A DNA stretch of 13,768 bases from positions 1-13,768 of the forward strand of contig WTHH01000194.1 in the NCBI GenBank assembly GCA_011523195.1, in the 5' to 3' direction. The notes beneath the pieces are model-generated. The model was not told the origin of the DNA, did not search any database, and saw nothing but the letters and a program-made list of their open reading frames with translations. Below, piece by piece: positions 6,014 to 12,739 of this stretch. Position numbers and translations under genes: made by a program. This DNA is from Verrucomicrobiales bacterium. Its GTDB lineage: Bacteria; Verrucomicrobiota; Verrucomicrobiia; Limisphaerales; UBA1096. Within the stretch, counting starts at the first letter, position 1. The number at the start of each line of letters is the position of its first letter.

Positions 6014-7096
6014 TTACTTTATCTCAAGCAGCTCGATCTCGAAGATGAGAGCGGCGTTCGGTGGGATGGCACCTCCGGCACCGCGCTCGCCGTAAGCCAA
6101 GTTTGATGGAAGATAGAGCGTTGCCTTGCCACCTTTTTTCATGAGCTGCACGCCCTCGGACCAGCCGGGGATCACGCGGTTGAGGGGAAAGGTGGCCGGT
6201 TGGCCGCGCTTGACGGAGCTGTCAAACACCTCGCCGTTGATCAGCTTGCCGGTGTAGTGGACGGTGACCTGATCGGTGGCCTTCGGATTGGGGCCGGTAC
6301 CCTCGGTCATCACCTTGTAGGCGAGGCCGGATGCGGTGGTTTTCACGCCTTCCTTTTTTTTGACTTTTGCGAGGAAGGCTTCGCCCTCGGCCTTGTTTTT
6401 CTCGGCCGGAGATTTGATGGAGGCACGCAACTTGGCAAAGTGGGCCTCATCGCCCTTGAACGCCTTGGCCTTTTCGCCCACGCGCTTGATTTTGACGGTC
6501 TTGATGCTCACGTCCTCGACGGGTCGGTCGGCTCCAACAACCTGCACTCCGGCGATTGCATCAACGACTTCACTACCCTTGATGACTTTGCCGAACACGG
6601 AGTGGCGGTCGTCGAGCCACGGGGTGGCTTTGTGGGTAATGAAAAACTGGCTTCCGTTGGTGCCGGGGCCGGAGTTGGCCATGGAGAGGATACCGGCACC
6701 GGTGTGGCGGAGGCTTTTGTCGAATTCATCCGGGAAGCGGTAGCCGGGGCCGCCGCGGCCGGTTCCCTGCGGGCAGCCGGTCTGAATCATGAAATCCTTG
6801 ATCACGCGGTGGAACAGGATGCCGTTGTAGTACGGCTCGCCCTTCTGGTCGACCGGTTTGCCTCCGGTCTTGCTGTAATGCCGGGTGCCCTCGGCCAGGC
6901 CGACGAAATTCGCCGTGGTCAGCGGGGTTTTCTCAAACTCCAACTGGGCCACGATGGTGCCCTTGGTAGTGTCAATCTCGGCGTAGAGGCCGTCCTTCAG
7001 TTTGTCTTCCTGTGCCATTACGGAAAGCGATGTCAACGCGATGGCTGCGGCCAGAGCGCCCTTCAAGCTGTGGTTTATTTTCTCCAGCAATTTCAT
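6014..7096 (-). CDS. Exported dual immunophilin: cyclophilin fused to FKBP
   Basis: A 360-residue peptidyl-prolyl isomerase with two unrelated catalytic domains. Residues 1-29 form a signal peptide (basic start, hydrophobic core about 13-27, SVMAQ end). Residues 37-205 are a cyclophilin: FHRV at 95-98 with catalytic R97, FMIQTGCPQG, GSQFF at 148-152, W160 and H165. A lysine-rich linker (about 206-250) of the kind found before bacterial FKBP domains follows. Residues 255-360 are an FKBP: HYTG with Y281, FDSS from 291, VIPGW at 308-312, LAYGERG and the IPPNAALIFEIELL end. The protein should act on proline bonds of proteins in the cell envelope. The start at 7096 was chosen over an upstream ATG (7159) because it places the signal peptide at the terminus. 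The gene diverges from 7203 and ends in a strong terminator. Confidence 0.9.
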   Translation of the reverse strand: MKLLEKINHSLKGALAAAIALTSLSVMAQEDKLKDGLYAEIDTTKGTIVAQLEFEKTPLTTANFVGLAEGTRHYSKTGGKPVDQKGEPYYNGILFHRVIKDFMIQTGCPQGTGRGGPGYRFPDEFDKSLRHTGAGILSMANSGPGTNGSQFFITHKATPWLDDRHSVFGKVIKGSEVVDAIAGVQVVGADRPVEDVSIKTVKIKRVGEKAKAFKGDEAHFAKLRASIKSPAEKNKAEGEAFLAKVKKKEGVKTTASGLAYKVMTEGTGPNPKATDQVTVHYTGKLINGEVFDSSVKRGQPATFPLNRVIPGWSEGVQLMKKGGKATLYLPSNLAYGERGAGGAIPPNAALIFEIELLEIK

Positions 7097-7158
7097 GGGA
7101 CGGCCGAGGGAACCGAAAAACCGGCTGCTCCGCAATGATAATCTGTGCGTGTTCAGCA

Positions 7159-7188
7159 TTGACCCACGTGCATTTACGCTTTTATCTC
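7159..7188 (+). promoter_or_regulatory. Possible promoter for the 7203 gene
   Basis: TTGACC (7159-7164, five of six to TTGACA) is followed after 18 nt by TATCTC (7183-7188, three of six to TATAAT). Transcription would begin only a few bases before the ATG. The spacer 7097-7202 must also hold the promoter of the leftward immunophilin gene, which I could not locate. Confidence 0.2.
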
Positions 7189-7202
7189 AGCGCCAGTAAT
7201 AA

Positions 7203-9314
7203 ATGGCAACCGCCTGCAATACAGTCACTCGTCGTGTCCTGCGCTTTGCCAAACTGCTGCTCGTAGGGCTGCTGCTTGGCTTCGGCCTGGCACGGGCGGA
7301 GGTGCGGTTTGACGTGTTCATGGGGTTCGCCAACAAGGCACGGAGCAACGAGTGGTTTCCGGCGACGTTCGAAATTGAGAACGACGGTCCGACGTTTGAC
7401 GGTGTCATCGAGATTAAGCCGGACTTTTCCGATTCACAGACCATCCGCTATACCGTTGAGTTGCCGACGAACACACGGAAGCGCCTGACGATCCCTGTGT
7501 TCAACCACTCGGGCTATCAATGGCGGGTGAGGCTTTACAACGACGGGGAACTGGTCGGGGAGCACAACAATCTGCGGTTGGACAACGTCAATTCGTATAT
7601 CAGCCTGCTGGGCTCGGTGAGCGGGCAGCAGGCGAGCGGACCGGTTTTTCCCCGTACCTCGTTCAAGAACGATCACCAGAGAAAATCGTATGCGCCGAGG
7701 GTGGCGCATCTGCAGCCGGACATTTTTCCGGACAACCCGCTGTCGCTACACGGGATGACAGCGCTGTATCTTAACTCCGCCCGCGCGATCAATCTCCGGG
7801 CAGAGCAGGCGGACGCCATCTCAGTCTGGGTGCGCGGTGGTGGGCATCTGATCTTGGGGGTCGATCAGCCGTCCGACGTCACCGGCACGCCGTGGCTCGC
7901 GGAGCTGGCCAACGCCCAGTTTGGGCAGGTGCAGAACCTGACCGTGAACGAATCCATTCACAACTGGCTCAGCGGAGCGGGTTATACACTCAAGAATGAC
8001 GACGGCGTGTTCTCGGCAGGCGACATCGCCGCGGCTCCGTTGCGAATGAAGGGAGGCAAACCGGTGCTGCAGGTCGATGGCCGGACGGTGGTGTCGCATG
8101 CCAATCGTGGATTCGGGCAGGTGACGGTGCTGGGATTCAATCCCGAGCGTGAGCCGGTTAAATCATGGGACAACCGGCCATGGCTCTGGGCCGGGTTGGC
8201 TGGGATCGAATCCGCGTGGTTCGCCTCGGAGAATCCTCCGCGTGGTTACGGGCGGCAACATGTTGATGGCGTTTACGGGCTGATGCTGGATAGCCGCCAA
8301 ATCAGCAAGCTGCCGGTGGGTTGGCTGATCCTGTTGTTGATTGCCTATCTGGTCATTATTGGCCCAGTGGATCGCATCTGGCTCAAGCGTATCAACAAAC
8401 AGATGCTGACGTGGCTGACGTTCCCGACGTATGTGATTTTGTTTTCGCTGCTAATCTACTACATCGGCTATCGGTTGCGTGCGGGTCAACTGGAGATCAA
8501 CGAGGCGCACATAGTCGATGTGTTGCCGGGGAAGGAAACCACGTTACGCGGACGTAGCTACGCCTCGATCTACTCGCCCTCGAACCGGGATTATCCTTTG
8601 GGCGGGGCGCTGGCGGCGGGCGCGTTCCGGCCGGAGCAGGCCGGCTTTTCCCGGGGTGGCCAGTCGTCGGTTGTCATCGGCATGAGCCCGGGAAAACTGG
8701 AGGTACAGGCGCGTGTGCCCATCTGGACCAGTCGCATGTTCAGCACGGAATGGGTCGAGGGCGGCAAGGCAACCGTCCAGGCGGAATTGACCCGGGCGAG
8801 TGAAGGCGGTTATCAGGTAAAATTTCGAAACGAACTGGACAAGCCGATCGTCGATGCCGCGCTGGTAGTCGACAATAAGATCGCCGAGGCGGAGGGTATC
8901 GATGTCGCGCCGGGTGCGGACGGTTCCATCCGACTGGTCACCCGTACCGCAGAATACGCCGAGGGGGTGGTCAACGTTGAGAGCGGCGTGATCAAGCGTT
9001 CCATCCAGGCCAGAAACCGCGCCTTCGGTAACACGGAACAAGGCAGGCTTGAACCGGTGCTGCGGCATTTTGTCTGCGGCTCGATGCCGGGCGCGCTCGA
9101 GCTAGATCACATCGAATCATTTTCAAGGAACGTAAACCACTTCGACTCATCGGGCGGGATCGACATCAGCGGCCTGATCAGCCGGGGAGGGGCGGTATTG
9201 TTTTTGCTGGTCAACGACCACGCGCCGATCCCGTCCACCGGACTCTTTGAAACCAAGCTTGGCCAAGCGTGGACGGTTTACCGCATTCCATTGGATGTAC
9301 CCAACACCGATTGA
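7203..9314 (+). CDS. Large exported membrane protein with amidotransferase-like fold, unknown function
   Basis: A 703-residue protein I cannot name. A signal sequence or anchor covers about residues 9-32 (basic start, LLLVGLLLGFGLARA). A beta-rich extracytoplasmic region follows. Residues about 185-220 (MTALYLN ... VWVRGGGHLILGVDQP) look like the core of a glutamine-amidotransferase-like domain without a visible nucleophile. Two membrane segments lie at about 374-394 and 402-422, joined by IGPVDRIWLKRINKQMLTW. That pattern (GPxxxxxLRRxxRxxLTW) is one I associate with large proteins encoded next to ABC-2 type transporters in several phyla. A second extracytoplasmic domain runs from about 425 to the end. 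The ABC ATPase gene begins 33 nt downstream, so the two probably act together. A palindrome copy is translated as KLGQAW, 16 codons before the stop. Confidence 0.75.
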   Translation: MATACNTVTRRVLRFAKLLLVGLLLGFGLARAEVRFDVFMGFANKARSNEWFPATFEIENDGPTFDGVIEIKPDFSDSQTIRYTVELPTNTRKRLTIPVFNHSGYQWRVRLYNDGELVGEHNNLRLDNVNSYISLLGSVSGQQASGPVFPRTSFKNDHQRKSYAPRVAHLQPDIFPDNPLSLHGMTALYLNSARAINLRAEQADAISVWVRGGGHLILGVDQPSDVTGTPWLAELANAQFGQVQNLTVNESIHNWLSGAGYTLKNDDGVFSAGDIAAAPLRMKGGKPVLQVDGRTVVSHANRGFGQVTVLGFNPEREPVKSWDNRPWLWAGLAGIESAWFASENPPRGYGRQHVDGVYGLMLDSRQISKLPVGWLILLLIAYLVIIGPVDRIWLKRINKQMLTWLTFPTYVILFSLLIYYIGYRLRAGQLEINEAHIVDVLPGKETTLRGRSYASIYSPSNRDYPLGGALAAGAFRPEQAGFSRGGQSSVVIGMSPGKLEVQARVPIWTSRMFSTEWVEGGKATVQAELTRASEGGYQVKFRNELDKPIVDAALVVDNKIAEAEGIDVAPGADGSIRLVTRTAEYAEGVVNVESGVIKRSIQARNRAFGNTEQGRLEPVLRHFVCGSMPGALELDHIESFSRNVNHFDSSGGIDISGLISRGGAVLFLLVNDHAPIPSTGLFETKLGQAWTVYRIPLDVPNTD
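9256..9269. repeat. Palindrome copy in the last codons of the 7203 gene
   Basis: AGCTTGGCCAAGCG matches 13 of 14 consensus bases, read as CTT GGC CAA GCG (Leu-Gly-Gln-Ala). It overlaps a second palindrome, CCAAGCTTGG (9253-9262), so the two symmetrical sites share bases. The exact copy at 9317 is only 61 nt away. Confidence 0.75.
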
Positions 9315-9316
9315 TT

Positions 9317-9330
9317 CGCTTGGCCAAGCG
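9317..9330. repeat. Exact 14-bp palindrome CGCTTGGCCAAGCG upstream of the ABC ATPase gene
   Basis: A perfect copy filling nearly half of the 33-nt spacer between the 7203 stop (9312-9314) and the ATPase ATG (9348). It ends 17 nt before the ATG, where a ribosome binding site would otherwise lie, and no Shine-Dalgarno is present. Confidence 0.82.
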
Positions 9331-9347
9331 CAACAGAATTCACACTC

Positions 9348-10325
9348 ATGTCAGACGAACCACCCACCAATCTGCCGCCGGTCACCAACGCCGCCGTCGA
9401 GACGTTCGGCCTCACGCGGCACTACGGCAAACTGACCGCGCTCAATGCCCTCGACCTCACGGTGAACAAGGGGGACCTGTTCGGGTTCATCGGCTCGAAC
9501 GGCGCCGGCAAAACCACCACGCTGCGCATCCTGTCCACCTTCCTGTCGCCCTCGACCGGCACGGCCCGGGTGATGGGACACAACGTGGTGACCGAGTCCG
9601 ACCAGGTACGGCGCATCCTCGGCTACATGCCGGATTTTTTCGGCGTGTACAAGGACATGGAGGTGACCGAGTACCTCGACTTTTTCGCGGCGTGCTACCG
9701 CATCGGTGCGGCCAAGCGCGAGCAGACGATCAACGACGTGCTCGAGCTGGTTGGCCTGAGTGAAAAAAAAGGCGCTTTGATCGGGGCGCTCAGCCGCGGC
9801 ATGCAGCAGCGCATCGGCCTCGCCCGCGTGCTGGTGCACGATCCGCAGATTCTCCTGCTCGACGAACCGGCCAGCGGGCTCGACCCGCGCGCGCGCATCG
9901 AGATGATGGCCATCCTGCAGGAGCTTCAGCGCCTTGGGAAAACCATCATCATCTCGTCGCACATCCTCAGCGAACTGGAGACTCTCTGCAACCGGGTGGC
10001 GATCATCGAGAAGGGCGGACTGATTTACAGCGGCCCGGTGCAGGGTGTGCAGAGTCAGTTCTCCAAAAAACAGGCGTACCGGGTCGCTGTGGCGGAGAAC
10101 ACCGACCGCGCGTTGGAGCTGTTGCGCGAACGTACCGAAGTGGCCGAGGCCGAGCTGGAGGAAAGCGGCGACCGCATCCGCGTGGAGCTGGCCGATTCGC
10201 AGGAGAACGCCTCAGTCATCGCGACGATTATCGTGAACGGCGGACTGCAGTTGACCGCGCTCGAGCCGGAGGAAATGAATCTCGAGGACGTATTCCTGCA
10301 GGTGACCCGGGGGGAGACGCAGTAG
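9348..10325 (+). CDS. ABC transporter ATP-binding protein (ABC-2/GldA-CcmA type)
   Basis: A 325-residue cytoplasmic ATPase with a complete nucleotide-binding domain: Walker A GSNGAGKTT (49-57), signature LSRGMQQR (148-155, a common LSGGQ variant in this subfamily), Walker B ILLLDEP with D172 and E173, and the switch histidine H205 in SSHILSELE. The remaining C-terminal part (about 220-325) is the extension seen in ATPases that pair with ABC-2 permeases. The substrate is unknown. No permease gene follows: the next gene runs in the opposite direction, with only 3 nt between the stops. The partner may be the two-span 7203 protein, or a permease encoded elsewhere. The gene probably shares a transcript with the 7203 gene. 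Confidence 0.92.
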   Translation: MSDEPPTNLPPVTNAAVETFGLTRHYGKLTALNALDLTVNKGDLFGFIGSNGAGKTTTLRILSTFLSPSTGTARVMGHNVVTESDQVRRILGYMPDFFGVYKDMEVTEYLDFFAACYRIGAAKREQTINDVLELVGLSEKKGALIGALSRGMQQRIGLARVLVHDPQILLLDEPASGLDPRARIEMMAILQELQRLGKTIIISSHILSELETLCNRVAIIEKGGLIYSGPVQGVQSQFSKKQAYRVAVAENTDRALELLRERTEVAEAELEESGDRIRVELADSQENASVIATIIVNGGLQLTALEPEEMNLEDVFLQVTRGETQ

Positions 10326-10328
10326 GCG

Positions 10329-11183
10329 TCAGTTCAAAAAACGCTCCACCCGCGAACGGACGTCGTCCCGGAAACGCTGCACAAACCCGTCGACAAACTC
10401 GGCGATGTCCAGCGAGGGATCATCGACCAGCGGCTTCAAATCCATCGCGTAGCTGGCCATCTTCGATTGATCGACCGCGTGCGAATCGAAAAACGTGGCG
10501 TTGCCACGGAGTCGCCCCTCGAGCGCGAGGTCGTAGCGTTTGCCACCGGTGATTTGTGAATCGAAAATACTGATCAGCGCCCGAACGAGATTCGGCCGGT
10601 CGTTCATGTTGAACAGTACCTTCTCGTCGTCGATCAACCAGTTCAGGTCGCGCCACACCTCCACGCCGTAGACTTCGGCTGGTCGGTCCGCCTCCGGCAG
10701 TTCGCGCAGCGACTGAATCACCGGCACGACCACCGCCACGTGGGTGTCATGTTTGTCCGCAAGGTTATGCGTGTAAACAACCCGCGGTTTTGCCACGCAA
10801 AAAATCGACTGCAGATCGTTCGCGAAGTCCGGGCTGCCGGGTTGTTTTACCACTGAACTTGGGTAGTCTAACTGCGCCATGAACGCGTACTCGCCGACGA
10901 CGGCGGCCTTGCGCTGCTCCTCGGCGCGGACGGCGCACATCTGTTCGTCGGTGTAATCGGAATACTGGTTGGTCCGCGAGCTGCCCGAGCCGTTGGTCAC
11001 CGTCACGCCGCCGAACCAGCGTTCGTCCGACTGGTAGCAGGCGAGGATGCCGTGCAGTGCCATCACCTCGAGGTCGTCCTGATGCGCGCCAATGCCGAGG
11101 TGCGTCGTGCGGCCAAGCGCCTGGCTTGGCTCGGCGTTGTCGGGGATGAACAGGTCGGCACTCGGGTTGGAAAATGAAATCAT
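10329..11183 (-). CDS. PIG-L/LmbE-family deacetylase
   Basis: A 284-residue protein of the PIG-L family, zinc enzymes that remove acetyl groups from N-acetylglucosamine conjugates. The first metal motif is GAHQDD at 32-37 (usual AHPDD, with Q for P), giving ligands H34 and D37. The second is HNLADKHDTHVAV, with H139, D143, H145 and the third ligand H148. The intervening TNGSGSSR and RAEEQRKAA stretches are also typical. The likely substrate is an amino-sugar glycoside, but this cannot be specified. Start set at ATG 11183; an in-frame TTG at 11237 would add 18 residues of unconvincing sequence. The ROK-like gene ends 60 nt upstream on the same strand, so the two may be co-transcribed. A ten-base direct repeat, TCGGGTTGGA (11162-11171 and 11183-11192), spans the start codon. 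Confidence 0.87.
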   Translation of the reverse strand: MISFSNPSADLFIPDNAEPSQALGRTTHLGIGAHQDDLEVMALHGILACYQSDERWFGGVTVTNGSGSSRTNQYSDYTDEQMCAVRAEEQRKAAVVGEYAFMAQLDYPSSVVKQPGSPDFANDLQSIFCVAKPRVVYTHNLADKHDTHVAVVVPVIQSLRELPEADRPAEVYGVEVWRDLNWLIDDEKVLFNMNDRPNLVRALISIFDSQITGGKRYDLALEGRLRGNATFFDSHAVDQSKMASYAMDLKPLVDDPSLDIAEFVDGFVQRFRDDVRSRVERFLN

Positions 11184-11243
11184 CGGGTTGGATTCAATTC
11201 GATTGGGGAGTGTCGGCTTGGGCTGCCGCGTGGCCAAGTTCGG

Positions 11244-12668
11244 TCATGCGCCGAGTTTTGGCAAGCTCGCCGCGGCGACCGCCTGACCAACGCGCTTGCT
11301 TTTCTCATCCGGCAACTGCAACTGCACCTTCTCCGCCAACTCGGGGAATTCCCCGCGCAGCACTTTCTCCGCCCGGGAGACGATTTGTTCGCCGCCACGC
11401 CCGGAAGTTACCCGGCCAAGCGCCAGCAGTTGGCTGAAGTCGTAAAACTCCGCGTACAGGCCAAGCGCATACCCGAGGCAGATGCCGATGTCGTCGAAGA
11501 TCGGGGGCACCCGTTCGTCGCCGGCCTCGTGCAGCTCCTGCACATGCTTGAGCTGCACCGCTGGGTGGGCGTCCGGCAGGTCGATGCCGGCCAGCTTGGC
11601 CAGGCGCACCACGCCCTGCTGTGAAAAATATTGCACGCCGCAACCGATGTCGCCGGACCATTCATCCACCGGGCCGGCCGGGTGAAAGTCCACCGGCGCA
11701 AAGGCCAGCTCGTTCAGCCAGCCGGTGATGCGGCCCTGTTGATCGAGAAACCCGACCGCCTGGCTCGAGCCCATCGCGAGGCCCAGTATACCGTTGGTCT
11801 TGAGCGACATCGCGCCGGCTAATGCGGTGACATCGCCATCGTTGGCTACCTCGAACGGGACACCCCACTCCTCGCCAAGGCTCCGAAAAATCGGGCGGAC
11901 TCTTTCCGCGAACTGCCCGTCCGGCACGCTGCGAAACAGCGACGCCACGCGGGGTTCGCAGTCGACGATGATCCCGGCCGAGCTGCCGCCGATGGCGTCC
12001 ACGCGCGGCAGCTTTTCCGCCGCGAGCTTGAGGCCCTCGTTAATCTTGGCGCGGTGCCACGCGGGGTCGGCCTCGACGCGGGGGTCCCACGGAATCTCGG
12101 TGGTGAAAACCGGTTCGCCGTCCTGTACGGCGGCCAGCTTGTAGTCGCTGGCCCCGAGGTCGAACCCGATGCGGCAGCCGTCAAGATGGCCTCCGACCGC
12201 CTTGGCGGTGTCGGTCGCCTCGGCCTCCGCCTGGACAATCGACTCGATGACCAGCGGACGGCCATAGGTGCGCTGCATTATGTCTGCATCAAAGGCACGC
12301 GCGCCGTCGGCGCTGTACACCTTGGCCAAGCGCTTGGCCAAGCGGTCGCTGCCGTCACTGCTGTGGATGCCCACGCGGCTCGCGCCTTGTTGCCAGAGCA
12401 GGAATTTGCAAATCCGCTCGGCCAGTCGCTCCACTTCGCTGGAATCGTCGTCGACCGGGTTGGTCACACTGATACGATGCACGGAGCGGTCGCCGGGCAG
12501 GCGCTCAAGCAGGAAGGTCAGCTCGACTGCATTCGCGCCATTGGCTATCCGCCGCCTGGCCTGGCGTAAAACCAGCGAAATGGGCTGAAAATCGGGGTCG
12601 AGCGAGGGCAGGAATTGCGCCCGGATATCTGATAGGTCGGAATGGTCTCCCATCGGGGCAGGGAACAT
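11244..12668 (-). CDS. Divergent ROK-family protein (sugar kinase-like) with extra N-terminal domain
   Basis: A 474-residue protein whose C-terminal two thirds have the ROK (repressor, ORF, kinase) fold. The phosphate loop is FDLGASDYK (from about 169; D170, G172, K177), and VANDGDVTALAGA carries the likely catalytic D277. Later motifs are altered. The family GxGxG segment reads GLAMGSSQAVG. The GEIGH histidine is replaced (NELAFAPVDFH). The CxCGxxGCxE zinc site is absent, leaving a single Cys in GDIGCGVQ. About 165 residues precede the ROK core, with no recognisable motif, so the protein is longer than the usual 300-400. It may be a kinase of altered specificity or a non-catalytic sensor; no helix-turn-helix is evident. 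Start set at ATG 12668; GTG 12713 and ATG 12653 are alternatives. Confidence 0.78.
   Translation of the reverse strand: MFPAPMGDHSDLSDIRAQFLPSLDPDFQPISLVLRQARRRIANGANAVELTFLLERLPGDRSVHRISVTNPVDDDSSEVERLAERICKFLLWQQGASRVGIHSSDGSDRLAKRLAKVYSADGARAFDADIMQRTYGRPLVIESIVQAEAEATDTAKAVGGHLDGCRIGFDLGASDYKLAAVQDGEPVFTTEIPWDPRVEADPAWHRAKINEGLKLAAEKLPRVDAIGGSSAGIIVDCEPRVASLFRSVPDGQFAERVRPIFRSLGEEWGVPFEVANDGDVTALAGAMSLKTNGILGLAMGSSQAVGFLDQQGRITGWLNELAFAPVDFHPAGPVDEWSGDIGCGVQYFSQQGVVRLAKLAGIDLPDAHPAVQLKHVQELHEAGDERVPPIFDDIGICLGYALGLYAEFYDFSQLLALGRVTSGRGGEQIVSRAEKVLRGEFPELAEKVQLQLPDEKSKRVGQAVAAASLPKLGA
12319..12344. repeat. Tandem pair of the palindrome inside the ROK gene
   Basis: CTTGGCCAAGCG (12321-12332) runs straight into an exact CGCTTGGCCAAGCG (12331-12344), the two sharing the central CG. 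On the coding strand it is read Arg-Leu-Ala-Lys-Arg-Leu-Ala-Lys, in the weakly conserved N-terminal domain. Confidence 0.78.
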
Positions 12669-12712
12669 AAAAACTGCATTTCGCCATGGCAAGAAAAGGA
12701 TAACTTGCCCCA

Positions 12713-12726
12713 CGCTTGGCCAAGCG
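12713..12726. repeat. Exact 14-bp palindrome CGCTTGGCCAAGCG in the divergent ROK/radical SAM spacer
   Basis: A perfect copy between the ROK start (12668) and the radical SAM start (12740), 13 nt before the latter. In this 71-nt spacer both promoters must lie, so a DNA-binding protein on this site could affect both genes. Confidence 0.82.
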
Positions 12727-12739
12727 GAACACTACGGTT

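Noticed and set aside
6200..7138. 312-codon plus-strand frame opposite the cyclophilin-FKBP gene
   Set aside because: Glycine/leucine-rich composition typical of a shadow frame; the minus-strand protein is certain.
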